From Prosapia bicincta (Eukaryota; Arthropoda; Insecta; Hemiptera; Cercopidae): 64,000 nt of DNA. The position numbers and the translations under genes are program-made. The stretch spans positions 27,032,947-27,096,946 of the forward strand of contig JBAIZL010000007.1 in the NCBI GenBank assembly GCA_036971475.1, given 5' to 3'. The notes beneath the pieces are model-generated. The model was not told the origin of the DNA. It worked only from the letters and a program-made list of their open reading frames with translations, and ran no database searches. This document shows positions 22,988 to 38,802 of the stretch, one piece after another. Within the stretch, counting starts at the first letter, position 1, and each line of letters begins with the position of its first letter.

Positions 22988-23185
22988 GGGAACCATAGTT
23001 ATGTACCATAACCTACAAGTATGGTAGGTTATATATTGTGTAACATAACCTACAACTATGGCAGGTTATGTACCACTATGGTAGGCTATGTACCATAAAA
23101 TAACCTACAACTATGATTACGTTATGCACCATAACCTACAACTATGGTAGATTATGTACAATAACCTATAATGTACAGTAGTACA
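22988..23185. repeat. Short direct and inverted repeats of ATAACCTACAACTATGG
   Basis: ATGTACCATAACCTACAA and ACTATGGTAGGTTAT alternate four to five times over about 200 bp. The unit is itself palindromic, so both strands can fold. Confidence 0.8.
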
Positions 23186-23349
23186 TTATTACTGTATAGA
23201 GTGGATATTTTTCTAGTGTTTATATTTTCTTAAAATAATTTTCGATTTTTTTGTTTTAAAGAAGAATTTAGAATCGATGTTTCTAATTGATTAATCTTTT
23301 CGAAGCGTCGTCTGAAGTTCCGGCGATGCTGATATGTAACGTCTCAGGG

Positions 23350-23820
23350 TAAGTTGAGGCAAGCGAAATAGCTTGGGGGGGGGGGGTTAGGATTTTCTCG
23401 GCCGATGAATAGGGATGGGAAACCCCGGCAAGTACATCCCATTAGTGACGCATCGCCGTTAAAAATGTTAATCTAATAAATACGCATTATATGAGAAAAA
23501 TGCTGATACTAATTTCTTAATTATTACTAAACAAACAATTGCGTGTTTATTTCATGTTAATCGGCCGACTTTATAATAAGCTTCAGTTATAACACTTCAA
23601 TGTGGCCGATTAACATGAGAAAATACGCAATTGTTTGTTTAATAATAACTAAGAAAACAGTGTCAACGTTTCCCCCAAATAATGCGTATTTATTAGATTA
23701 TCGTTTTTAAGTGGAGTAATCAGCGATGCATCACTAATGGGAGGAACTCGCCGGTGCGTCCCCGCCTATTCATCGGCCGAGCAATCCCTAACCAGCTGCC
23801 TGGTTTGCCTCGACTTGACC
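23350..23820. repeat. Long palindrome, arms about 210-230 bp
   Basis: The left arm at 23350-23575 and right arm at 23605-23815 share CTCGGCCGATGAATAGG, CCCATTAGTGA, AATCTAATAAATACGCATTA, AAACAAACAATTGCGT and CATGTTAATCGGCC, with a loop of about 30 bp. The arms differ by scattered changes and a G13 run in the left arm. It ends about 220 bp before the 124-bp satellite. Confidence 0.85.
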
Positions 23821-24040
23821 GGTCGCAAGAGGCTCTTAAGAATCCATATTCTCCTCTTCTTAGCGGAAGCCATTGAAACAACGGCGTTCACAATTCCCAG
23901 TAGCCACAGATACGAAGTCGGTAACTCCTCAACTTTGTTGTCAGTGCACTCCAATGCTACTGCACACCGAGACCATCAATGCCTCAGGATGGACTTCATT
24001 CCGTGCCGAAGTAACGTAATTAATAGCACACAAAATGTGT

Positions 24041-27000
24041 ACAGGGAGTTGCTGATTACCTTGTTCCATGGTACATAAGTATCTTTGCACTAGTCGTATA
24101 CGGTAATGCGGCTTTACAACTCTTATTATCCCATGGTACACGGGTTGAAGCTGGCTTATACCATACAAGGAGTTGCTGATTACCTTGTTCCATGGCACAT
24201 AAGTATCTTTGCACTAGTCGTCTACGGGAATGCGGCTTTACAACTCATATTATCCCCTGGTACACGGGTTGAAGCTGACTTATACCGTATAGGGAGTTGC
24301 TGATTACCTTGTTCCATGGTACATAAGTATCTTTGCACTAGTTGTATACGGGAATGCGGCATTACAACTCTTATTATCCCCTGGTACATGGGTTGAAGCT
24401 GGCTTATACCGTATAGGGAGTTGCTGATTACCTTGTTCCATGGTACATAAGTATCTTTGCACTAGTCGCCTACTGGAATGCTGCTTTACAACTCTTATTA
24501 TCCCCTGGTACATGGGTTGAAGCTGACTTATACCGTATAGGGAGTTGCTGATTACCTTGTTCCATGGTACATAAGAATCTTTGCACTAGTCGCCTACTGG
24601 AATGCTGCTTTACAACTCTTATTATCCCCTGGTACATGGGTTGAAGCTGGCTTATACCGTATAGGGAGTTGCTGATTACCTTGTTCCATGGTACATAAGA
24701 ATCTTTGCACTAGTCGTCAACGGGAACGCTGCTTTACAACTCTTATTATCCCCTGGTACATGGGTTGAAGCTGACTTATACCGTATAGGGAGTTGCTGAT
24801 TACCTTGTTCCATGGTACATAAGAATCTTTGCACTAGTCGTCAACGGGAACGCTGCTTTACAACTCTTATTATCCCCTGGTACATGGGTTGAAGCTGGCC
24901 TATACCGTATAGGGAGTTGCTGATTACCTTGTTCCATGGTACATAAGTATCTTTGCACTAGTCGTCAACGGGAACGCTGATTTACAACTCTTATTATCCC
25001 CTGGTACATGGGTTGAAGCTGACTTATACCGTATAGGGAGTTGCTGATTACCTTGTTCCATGGTACATAAGTATCTTTGCACTAGTCGTCAACGGGAACG
25101 CTGCTTTACAACTCTTATTATCCCCTGGTACATGGGTTGAAGCTGGCTTATACCGTATAGGGAGTTGCTGATTACCTTGTTCCATGGTACATAAGTATCT
25201 TTGCACTAGTCGTCAACGGGAACGCTGCTTTACAACTCTTATTATCCCCTGGTACATGGGTTGAAGCTGACTTATACCGTATAGGGAGTTGCTGATTACC
25301 TTGTTCCATGGCACATAAGTATCTTTGCACTAATCGTCTACGGGAATGCGGCTTTACAACTCTTATTATCCCCTGGTACATGGGTTGAAGCTGGCTTATA
25401 CCGTATAGGGAGTTGCTGATTACCTTGTTCCATGGTACACAAGTATCTTTGCACTAGTCGCCTACTGGAATGCTGCTTTACAACTCTTATTATCCCCTGG
25501 TACATGGGTTGAAGCTGGCTTATACCGTATAGGGAGTTGCTGATTACCTTGTTCCATGGTACATAAGTATCTTTGCACTAGTCGTCAACGGGAACGCTGC
25601 TTTACAACTCTTATTATCCCCTGGTACATGGGTTGAAGCTGACTTATACCGTATAGGGAGTTGCTGATTACCTTGTTCCATGGTACATAAGAATCTTTGC
25701 ACTAGTCGTCAACGGGAACGCTGCTTTACAACTCTTATTATCCCCTGGTACATGGGTTGAAGCTGACTTATACCGTATAGGGAGTTGCTGATTACCTTGT
25801 TCCATGGTACATAAGTATCTTTGCACTAGTCGTCAACGGGAACGCCGCTTTACAACTCTTATTATCCCCTGGTACATGGGTTGAAGCTGGCTTATACCGT
25901 ATAGGGAGTTGTTGATTACCTTGTTCCATGGTACATAAGTATCTTTGCACTAGTCGTCAACGGGAACGCTGCTTTACAACTCTTATTATCCCCTGGTACA
26001 TGGGTTGAAACTGGCTTATACCGTATAGGGAGTTGCTGATTACCTTGTTCCATGGTACATAAGTATCTTTGCACTAGTCGTCAACGGGAACGCTGCTTTA
26101 CAACTCTTATTATCCCCTGGTACATGGGTTGAAGCTGACTTATACCGTATAGGGAGTTGCTGATTACCTTGTTCCATGGTACATAAGAATCTTTGCACTA
26201 GTCGTCAACGGGAACGCTGCTTTACAACTCTTATTATCCCCTGGTACATGGGTTGAAGCTGACTTATACCGTATAGGGAGTTGCTGATTACCTTGTTCCA
26301 TGGTACATAAGTATCTTTGCACTAGTCGTCAACGGGAACGCTGCTTTACAACTCTTATTATCCCCTGGTACATGGGTTGAAGCTGACTTATACCGTATAG
26401 GGAGTTGCTGATTACCTTGTTCCATGGTACATAAGTATCTTTGCACTAGTCGTCAACGGGAACGCTGCTTTACAACTCTTATTATCCCCTGGTACATGGG
26501 TTGAAGCTGACTTATACCGTATAGGGAGTTGCTGATTACCTTGTTCCATGGTACATAAGTATCTTTGCACTAGTCGTCTACGGGAATGCGGCTTTACAAC
26601 ACTTATTATCCCCTGGTACACGGGTTAAAGCTGGCTTATACCGTATAGGGAGTTGCTGATTACCTTGTTCCATGGTACATAAGTATCTTTGCACTAGTCG
26701 CCTACTGGAATGCTGCTTTACAACTCTTATTATCCCCTGGTACATGGGTTGAAGCTGGCTTATACCGTATAGGGAGTTGCTGATTACCTTGTTCCATGGT
26801 ACATAAGTATCTTTGCACTAGTCGTCAACGGGAACGCTGCTTTACAACTCTTATTATCCCCTGGTACATGGGTTGAAGCTGGCTTATACCGTATAGGGAG
26901 TTGCTGATTACCTTGTTCCATGGTACATAAGTATCTTTGCACTAGTCGTCAACGGGAACGCTGCTTTACAACTCTTATTATCCCCTGGTACATGGGTTGA

Positions 27001-29241
27001 AGCTGGCTTATACCGTATAGGGAGTTGCTGATTACCTTGTTCCATGGTACATAAGTATCTTTGCACTAGTCGTCAACGGGAACGCTGCTTTACAACTCTT
27101 ATTATTCCCTGGTACATGGGTTGAAGCTGGCTTATACCGTATAGGGAGTTGCTGATTACCTTGTTCCATGGTACATAAGTATCTTTGCACTAGTCGTCAA
27201 CGGGAACGCTGCTTTACAACTCTTATTATCCCCTGGTACATGGGTTGAAGCTGGCTTATACCGTATAGGGAGTTGCTGATTACCTTGTTCCATGGTACAT
27301 AAGTATCTTTGCACTAGTCGCCTACTGGAACGCTGCTTTACAACTCTTATTATCCCCTGGTACATGGGTTGAAGCTGACTTATACCGTATAGGGAGTTGC
27401 TGATTACCTTGTTCCATGGTACATAAGTATCTTTGCACTAGTCGCCTACTGGAATGCTGCTTTACAACTCTTATTATCCCCTGGTACATGAGTTGAAGCT
27501 GGCTTATACCGTATAGGGAGTTGCTGATTACCTTGTTCCATGGTACATAAGTATCTTTGCACTAGTCGTCAACGGGAACGCTGCTTTACAACTCTTATTA
27601 TTCCCTGGTACATGGGTTGAAGCTGGCTTATACCGTATAGGGAGTTGCTGATTACCTTGTTCCATGGTACATAAGTATCTTTGCACTAGTCGTCAACGGG
27701 AACGCTGCTTTACAACTCTTATTATCCCCTGGTACATGGGTTGAAGCTGACTTATACCGTATAGGGAGTTGCTGATTACCTTGTTCCATGGTACATAAGA
27801 ATCTTTGCACTAGTCGCCTACTGGAATGCTGCTTTACAACTCTTATTATCCCCTGGTACATGAGTTGAAGCTGGCTTATACCGTATAGGGAGTTGCTGAT
27901 TACCTTGTTCCATGGTACATAAGTATCTTTGCACTAGTCGCCTACTGGAACGCTGCTTTACAACTCTTATTATCCCCTGGTACATGGGTTGAAGCTGGCT
28001 TATACCGTATAGGGAGTTGCTGATTACCTTGTTCCTTGGTACATAAGTATCTTTGCACTAGTTGTATACGGGAATGCGGCATTACAACTCTTATTATCCC
28101 GTGGTACATGGGTTGAAGCTGGCTTATACCGTATAGGGAGTTGCTGATTACCTTGTTCCATGGTACATAAGTATCTTTGCACTAGTCGCCTACTGGAATG
28201 CTGCTTTACAACTCTTATTATCCCCTGGTACATGGGTTGAAGCTGGCTTATACCGTATAGGGAGTTGCTGATTACCTTGTTCCATGGTACATAAGTATCT
28301 TTGCACTAGTCGTCAACGGGAACGCTGCTTTACAACTCTTATTATCCCCTGGTACATGGGTTGAAGCTGACTTATACCGTATAGGGAGTTGCTGATTACC
28401 TTGTTCCATGGTACATAAGTATCTTTGCACTAGTCGTCAACGGGAACGCTGCTTTACAACTCTTATTATCCCCTGGTACATGGGTTGAAGCTGACTTATA
28501 CCGTATAGGGAGTTGCTGATTACCTTGTTCCATGGTACATAAGTATCTTTGCACTAGTCGTCAACGGGAACGCTGCTTTACAACTCTTATTATCCCCTGG
28601 TACATGGGTTGAAGCTGGCTTATACCGTATAGGGAGTTGCTGATTACCTTGTTCCATGGTACATAAGTATCTTTGCACTAGTCGTCAACGGGAACGCTGC
28701 TTTACAACTCTTATTATCCCCTGGTACATGGGTTGAAGCTGGCTTATACCGTATAGGGAGTTGCTGATTACCTTGTTCCATGGTACATAAGTATCTTTGC
28801 ACTAGTCGTCAACGGGAACGCTGCTTTACAACTCTTATTATCCCCTGGTACATGGGTTGAAGCTGGCTTATACCGTACAGGGAGTTGCTGATTACCTTGT
28901 TCCATGGTACATAAGTATCTTTGCACTAGTCGTCAACGGGAACGCTGCTTTACAACTCTTATTATCCCCTGGTACATGGGTTGAAGCTGACTTATACCGT
29001 ATAGGGAGTTGCTGATTACCTTGTTCCATGGCACATAAGAATCTTTGCACTAGTCGTCAACGGGAACGCTGCTTTACAACTCTTATTATCTCCTGGTACA
29101 TGGGTTGAAGCTGACTTATACCGTATAGGGAGTTGCTGATTACCTTGTTCCATGGTACATAAGTATCTTTGCACTAGTCGCCTACTGGAATGCTGCTTTA
29201 CAACTCTTATTATCCCCTGGTACATGGGTTGAAGCTGGCTT
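24041..29241. repeat. 124-bp satellite, about 42 copies
   Basis: The unit begins GGGAGTTGCTGATTACCTTG, then TTCCATGGTACATAAG, ATCTTTGCACTAGTCG, CAACTCTTATTATCCCC, TGGTACATGGGTTGAAGCTG and CTTATACCGTATA. The period is a constant 124 bp. Subtypes differ at the 17-bp segment after ACTAGTCG: TCAACGGGAACGCTGC (most), CCTACTGGAATGCTGC, and TCTACGGGAATGCGGC (mainly at the array start). They also differ at AAGCTGAC versus AAGCTGGC. Minus-strand 69-codon frames inside are a by-product of the period. Confidence 0.98.
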
Positions 29242-30270
29242 CAACAACAAAATCCGTCTTGGAATTCTTTTTTTCCTATACGAGCTTGATGAAACCATTG
29301 TAACAAAATCTGTCTTGGATTTCTTTTTTTCGTATACGAGGTTGATGAAACCATTGTACCAAAATCATTCTTGGATTTCTTTTTTTTTCGTATACGAGGT
29401 TGATGAAATCATTGTACCAAAATCAGTGTTGGATTTCTTTTATTCCTATACGAGCTTGATGAAACCATTGTAACAAAATCTGTCTTGGATTTCTTTTTTT
29501 CGTATACGAGGTTGATGAAACCATTGTACCTAAATCATTCTTGGATTTCTTTTTTTTCGTATACGAGGTTGATGAAATCATTGTACCAAAATCAGTGTTG
29601 GATTTCTTTTTTTCCTATACGAGCTTGATGAAACCATTGTAACAAAATCTGTCTTGGATTTCTTTTTTTCGTATACGAGGTTGATGAAACCATTGTACCA
29701 AAATCATTCTTGGATTTCTTTTTTTTTCCTATACGAGCTTGATGAAACCATTGTAACAAAATCAGTCTTGGATTTCTTTATTTTTCGTATACGAGGTTGA
29801 TGAAATCATTGTACCAAAATCAGTGTTGGATTTCTTTTATTCCTATACGAGCTTGATGAAACCATTGTAACAAAATCAGTCTTGGATTTGTTTTTTTTTT
29901 TGTATATGAGCTTGATGAAACCATTGTACCAAAATCAGTCTTGTATTTCATATTTTATACGAGCTTGATGAAACCATTGCAACAAAATCAGTCGTATATT
30001 TCTTTTTTTCGTATACGAGCTTGATGAACCATTGTACCAAAATCCGTCTTGGACTTTTTTTTTATATCTTTTTTTCGTATACGAGCTTGATAAAACCATT
30101 GTAACAAAATCCGTCTTGGATTTCTATTTTTCGTATACGAGCTTGATGAAACCATTGTACCAAAATCAGTCTTGTATTTCATATTTTATACGAGCTTGAT
30201 GAAACCATTGTAACAAAATCAGTCTTGTATTTCTTTTTTTCGTATACGAGCTTGATGAACCATTGTAACA
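29242..30270. repeat. Roughly 57-bp tandem array, about 18 copies
   Basis: The unit is TACGAGCTTGATGAAACCAT-TGTAACAAAATC followed by (A/T)GTCTTGGATTTC, a T-rich run and CGTA. The length varies from 53 to 67 bp through the T run. Variants GAGCTTG/GAGGTTG and TAACA/TACCA partly alternate. It directly abuts the 124-bp array. Confidence 0.95.
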
Positions 30271-31735
30271 ATATCAGTCTTTGTTTTGTGTTTCACATGC
30301 GGTACGTTTCCTTCTATCTCGTTTCTCTTTTTTTAAACTGTTCTTAATATGGAACTTGGAATCTTCAGAACGACCGCGATTTGCTTTTGATTTCTCAGAT
30401 GTGAATTTTATCGTAACTCTAAAAAATTTACAATTTAGCTCCAACTGATAATGCATTTCTTTTTACCCCGCTCATCTCATAAGACTAAAAACACACCACT
30501 GTATGCTTTATAACAACTGCACAGTGTAATAATAAATGATCCTTTGTCCCAAGTAGTTACGTACTTCCTGTACAAAATCTTCAAAAGAGGCTGACTAAAA
30601 TCTACTTGACGTTTTGTTTGATATTTGAGCCTAGAAGATGTAGGAAAAGTATAGAAGGGTGAAAAAAAGGGAGATGGAAATGCGTTCATGGTAGATTGTA
30701 TACTGTACCTGTCACACCTGCAGTAAACAACTCAAGACATTTTATTGCTAGCAAACTGCCTACGCCGCGTTAACTCAATGCTCGCTATCACAGATGTAAA
30801 CATCCTGCTCAGCCGTTGTAGTCAAGATTTCATCAAAGTTCTATTGTTTTCCTATCGGATTCCGTTCCGTAATAAACGTATTTTCCGTGTCCATTGATAT
30901 GTTAGACACTGCCATAACTAATTAACTGCATAGCACTACCTTGATGCTCTTTAACCTTTAATTTATTGTTACGCAGTTTAAGTTATGACATTAGTCGAGT
31001 AAATCGTTGCGTCAAAAAGGCTGTATTAATCGAGGCTCAATACGTAACATCTGCGAACATTAGAATGTTTTTAATGCTAAGTTCTTAGGGTCTGAGAAGA
31101 AATCGTCATTAACGGGAGCATATTGATGTTCCCACGGCGATTGGCTTTATATTTATCTGAGTTTTGTTTCCAGGGTAATTGGGTATTCATTTATTTTACC
31201 CCCCCCCCCCCAGTTTATGGAATTCACTTCTACCTTGAAGGCCCTTGATCTTAATGTGCAACGAACAGAACATATTGGCATCCAAGTTTTTGGATTGTAC
31301 AAAATTCTTGGATCATTGGGAAAGAGTGGGTAGGGCACAATAGCCCTCAAAGCTCCCTCTGCATCCATTCCTGTCTACTTATTAGCACTAAAGAACCACC
31401 GCTTTTACAATGACATCTGATGATTCAAATTGTATTTTTGCACCAACACACCACAGACACACTATTACAACTCACAGGAGCAACAGTCTCGTCCTTGACT
31501 CACAGCATTGAACAATGCACTGATCTAATACGAAACGTGTCTGCTGAAAAATATCAGTAAATAGTGGTGTTTTCCAAGTGATGCCAAGAGTAATAACTAT
31601 TCTTTATAACCTTCTGCCTACACGTTATCTGCTAACAACGCCATGTTACCAGGTCTTGCACGCTTTATCACGGAACAGTTATTTCTTACAACGGTAAAAT
31701 TTAAAATAGTCAACTCAAAATCTCACCACTTATTA
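30271..31735. other. Stretch without identified gene
   Basis: The minus-strand frame at 31153-31368 (MDAEGALRAIVPYPLFPNDP, then RILYNPKTWMPICSV) looks protein-like but is not recognised and has no visible partner exons. There is a C11 run at about 31200. Confidence 0.3.
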
Positions 31736-32640
31736 GTTTAAAAAAACTGTTCATAAAACAATCAAACTAGTTTCGGCGATGATGTCGCCTTCCTCAGTGC
31801 TTGGCTACTACTAACATATTTCATCAAGCAATTTTACAACAATAAAACAAACAAGATAGAACATAAAAAGTCAAGCAATAGAAATGATCTATTCATGGAG
31901 CACAAAACTCATCAGGAGAGTTATATCCATTTTACATTATTATTTTTGTTCTTTTTTCCATCAATATACAAACTTTAAACAAAGCTAAAACAGATTTTAA
32001 GAAAAATAATAAGAGTTATATATTAATTAAATATAACCTACAAACAATTCTTTCATAAAATGGGTTTATACAAAATTGTTACTAAAAAAAACAGAGTCAA
32101 GTCAAAGATAGATAAACTATCAAAATACACATCGCTTGAAACATTTTAACAAGGTAATGGTAGCAACTAATACAACACTTATTACATCAGAAACAGAAAA
32201 CACATTAATAAATCAAATGCTTAGCGGAACAACACAGAATTCGGAAACAGAACGGGGGGCCGTGCCCGACTCATTGCTTACCGAGACGTCTTGAAATTTG
32301 TTAATAAACCAAGTCTCCCAAGGATCTTAAGAGTTGTACTTCGTAACTTGTTGCAACAACTTAACGATGGTCAGACTTGAAGTAATGCTGGTTGTCCAGG
32401 CAATGCTTGGCCATCGCTGAGTATTCAGGCTTGTTTTTAAAATAGGCAAAATGCTCCCTGCTTCTTGACTTAATACTCCTACGGTTTTGGCCAATATATA
32501 ATCCGTTACACATCTCACATTTTAAACTGTAAATCCTCAACGTCTCAGTTATCTGTGAAGTCCTTAGGAGATCCAAGCATTCTACCCAAACTCCATCCTG
32601 AAGCCGCTGACACTCGAAATCTTCGGAAGCTTGTTGCAAA
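31736..32640 (-). pseudogene. Third PLE relic, GIY-YIG domain plus 3' tail
   Basis: The minus frame at 32361-32639 encodes IYSLKCEMCNGLYIGQNRRS, IKSRSREHFAYFKNKPEYSA and MAKHCLDNQHYFKSD. This is the GIY-YIG pattern of Penelope-like elements, of a family distinct from the two above. About 550 bp downstream on the same strand (31800-31760) is CACTGAGGAAGGCGACATCA-TCGCCGAAACTAG, a CTGANGA-stem-GAAA module. The reverse transcriptase is absent. Confidence 0.75.
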
Positions 32641-35402
<2,762 letters not shown>

Positions 35403-37710
35403 CAATTCTGACTTTGATTTTAACGATCCGGTTTAGTGCATTTGAAACAAGAGTTTAATTTAATGGTTCATAGACGAAATTTCTTCTTATTTATGTACCT
35501 TATCCATTGCAAAGATTGGCTATTAACACTTTTGTTGCAATTCTGACTTTGATTTTAACGATCTGGTTTAGTGCATTTGAAACAAGAGTTTAATTTAATG
35601 GTTCATAGACGAAATTTCTTCTTATTTATGTACCTTATCCATTGCAAAGATTGGCTATTAACACTTTTGTCGCAATTCTGACTTTGATTTTAACGATCCG
35701 GTTTAGTGCATTTGAAACAAGAGTTTAATTTAATGGTTCATAGACGAAATTTCTTCTTATTTATGTACCTTATCCATTGCAAAGATTGGCTATTAACACT
35801 TTTGTCGCAATTCTGACTTTGATTTTAACGATCTGGTTTAGTGCATTTGAAACAAGAGTTTAATTTAATGGTTCATAGACGAAATTTCTTCTTATTTATG
35901 TACCTTATCCATTGCAAAGATTGGCTATTAACACTTTTGTCGCAATTCTGACTTTGATTTTAACGATCCGGTTTAGTGCATTTGAAACAAGAGTTTAATT
36001 TAATGGTTCATAGACGAAATTTCTTCTTATTTATGTACCTTATCCATTGCAAAGATTGGCTATTAACACTTTTGTTGCAATTCTGACTTTGATTTTAACG
36101 ATCTGGTTTAGTGCATTTGAAACAAGAGTTTAATTTAATGGTTCATAGACGAAATTTCTTCTTATTTATGTACCTTATCCATTGCAAAGATTGGCTATTA
36201 ACACTTTTGTCGCAATTCTGACTTTGATTTTAACGATCCGGTTTAGTGCATTTGAAACAAGAGTTTAATTTAATGGTTCATAGACGAAATTTCTTCTTAT
36301 TTATGTACCTTATCCATTGCAAAGATTGGCTATTAACACTTTTGTTGCAATTCTGACTTTGATTTTAACGATCTGGTTTAGTGCATTTGAAACAAGAGTT
36401 TAATTTAATGGTTCATAGACGAAATTTCTTCTTATTTATGTACCTTATCCATTGCAAAGATTGGCTATTAACACTTTTGTCGCAATTCTGACTTTGATTT
36501 TAACGATCCGGTTTAGTGCATTTGAAACAAGAGTTTAATTTAATGGTTCATAGACGAAATTTCTTCTTATTTATGTACCTTATCCATTGCAAAGATTGGC
36601 TATTAACACTTTTGTTGCAATTCTGACTTTGATTTTAACGATCTGGTTTAGTGCATTTGAAACAAGAGTTTAATTTAATGGTTCATAGACGAAATTTCTT
36701 CTTATTTATGTACCTTATCCATTGCAAAGATTGGCTATTAACACTTTTGTTGCAATTCTGACTTTGATTTTAACGATCTGGTTTAGTGCATTTGAAACAA
36801 GAGTTTAATTTAATGGTTCATAGACGAAATTTCTTCTTATTTATCTACCTTATCCATTGCAAAGATTGGCTATTAACACTTTTGTCGCAATTCTGACTTT
36901 GATTTTAACGATCCGGTTTAGTGCATTTGAAACAAGAGTTTAATTTAATGGTTCATAGACGAAATTTCTTCTTATTTATGTACCTTATCCATTGCAAAGA
37001 TTGGCTATTAACACTTTTGTCGCAATTCTGACTTTGATTTTAACGATCCGGTTTAGTGCATTTGAAACAAGAGTTTAATTTAATGGTTCATAGACGAAAT
37101 TTCTTCTTATTTATCTACCTTATCCATTGCAAAGATTGGCTATTAACACTTTTGTTGCAATTCTGACTTTGATTTTAACGATCTGGTTTAGTGCATTTGA
37201 AACAAGAGTTTAATTTAATGGTTCATAGACGAAATTTCTTCTTATTTATGTACCTTATCTATTGCAAAGATTGGCTATTAACACTTTTGTCGCAATTCTG
37301 ACTTTGATTTTAACGATCCGGTTTAGTGCATTTGAAACAAGAGTTTAATTTAATGGTTCATAGACGAAATTTCTTCTTATTTATGTACCTTATCCATTGC
37401 AAAGATTGGCTATTAACACTTTTGTCGCAATTCTGACTTTGATTTTAACGATCCGGTTTAGTGCATTTGAAACAAGAGTTTAATTTAATGGTTCATAGAC
37501 GAAATTTCTTCTTATTTATGTACCTTATCCATTGCAAAGATTGGCTATTAACACTTTTGTCGCAATTCTGACTTTGATTTTAACGATCCGGTTTAGTGCA
37601 TTTGAAACAAGAGTTTAATTTAATGGTTCATAGACGAAATTTCTTCTTATTTATGTACCTTATCCATTGCAAAGATTGGCTATTAGCACTTTTGTTGCAA
37701 TTCTGACTTT
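35403..37710. repeat. 135-bp satellite, 17 copies plus a stub
   Basis: CAATTCTGACTTTGATTTTA recurs at exact 135-bp intervals from 35403 to 37698. Units are almost identical. Variation is confined to GTCGCAA/GTTGCAA just before the unit start, ATCCGG/ATCTGG about 27 bp later, ATGTACC/ATCTACC, and singletons. The final copy breaks off after CTGACTTT. Confidence 0.99.
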
Positions 37711-38640
37711 ATTTATTGGAGATGTCAGTAGTTTGACAGATGACAATCAATCCTAAACATCAGCATGAATTATGGGATCAAGAGTGGCTAATGGGTCCAA
37801 TTTTATTTTTATAGATATTTTAGCTTTCTTCTGTTAGATGTCGTTTATATCTTTCTCTCCTCATTTAACCGACTGATTACTTACTTATAGGTGCCGTGTT
37901 CGGTCGAAGATACTTGTTGGACATTTCTATAGGTCCATATCTCAAAGAACTCAACTTTAGGGCTAGGTTAGGATAGAGAGAAAGCTTGAATACCATTGCA
38001 GATCCTTATTTATTTAAAATTTCTTTTCACTTATGACTCACAAAAGAATGTGCCTCTTTCTGGTATATCTTAAAGTATAAACAAGCGATATAAACAAAAA
38101 TGTTTTAAGTCAGTTCCTATTAAAGGCAACAAAGAAAAAAAATGTCTAGTTACTTTTCGTTATATAATTACAGTAAATTTAAATGAAAGTAACATAACCT
38201 ATGTTGTAAAAACAGCTGTTCTACCATATAACCTAAAGCATTAAATTATCTGGCTGTCCTTTTATTTACCACTGCACATTTTTTTGGCAATCTTTGCAAG
38301 CTCAACATATCTCCATTCTGTGTATTATATTTTACAGATCCTTTTTTCAAATAAGATACAAGATTTTATGTACTTTTTGGTTAATCCTGATTTTTTGTAT
38401 CACCTATTTGTATCTGGTTGTGTGATATCTGTGCCACTGTTGTCTTTGCTTTATTACTTTATTGATGAAAATTGTCGCAATTTTTGTTTCAAGCCAGTCT
38501 TTTAACTCTAGATAACTATTTCTATTTTTTTGTGTGATGTCTTTTTCATTTTGGTAATTTTTTAAATTCATTGTTCCAGTTGCCTTTGATATGTTTTTAT
38601 ACATTTTAACTGATTTATCACTTTAAAAAAATTAATTACA
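37711..38640. other. AT-rich stretch
   Basis: The minus frame at 38404-38604 and plus frame at 38284-38505 overlap and show no family resemblance. Nothing is called. Confidence 0.35.
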
Positions 38641-38660
38641 GTAATTAAAAAAATTTAACA

Positions 38661-38802
38661 ATAAATTGAACTCACAATGATCAATGCCGAGTTTATTATT
38701 TTACCAAAATTAAATATTAATAATATACAATATTGTTGCTCATATAATATTAAAATAGTAAACTCGGCATTGATCATCGTTTAAGTTCAATTTATTTTTA
38801 AA
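38661..38802. repeat. MITE-like palindrome
   Basis: AATAAATTGAACT, then GATCAATGCCGAGTTTA on the left pair with TAAACTCGGCATTGATCA and AGTTCAATTTATT on the right. The arms are about 45 bp and the loop about 50 bp. It is short and AT-rich, with no evident target duplication. Confidence 0.85.

Noticed and set aside
24304..29225. Repeated 69-residue minus-strand proteins
   Set aside because: They are frames produced by the 124-bp satellite; no start context or independent conservation.
24041..30270. CRISPR-like array
   Set aside because: Units are contiguous with no unique spacers, and the genome is eukaryotic; these are satellites.
31153..31368. Protein-like minus-strand frame MDAEGALRAIVPYPLFPNDP
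   Set aside because: Plausible composition but no recognised family, no flanking exons or splice sites that I could support; ends in a G-run region.
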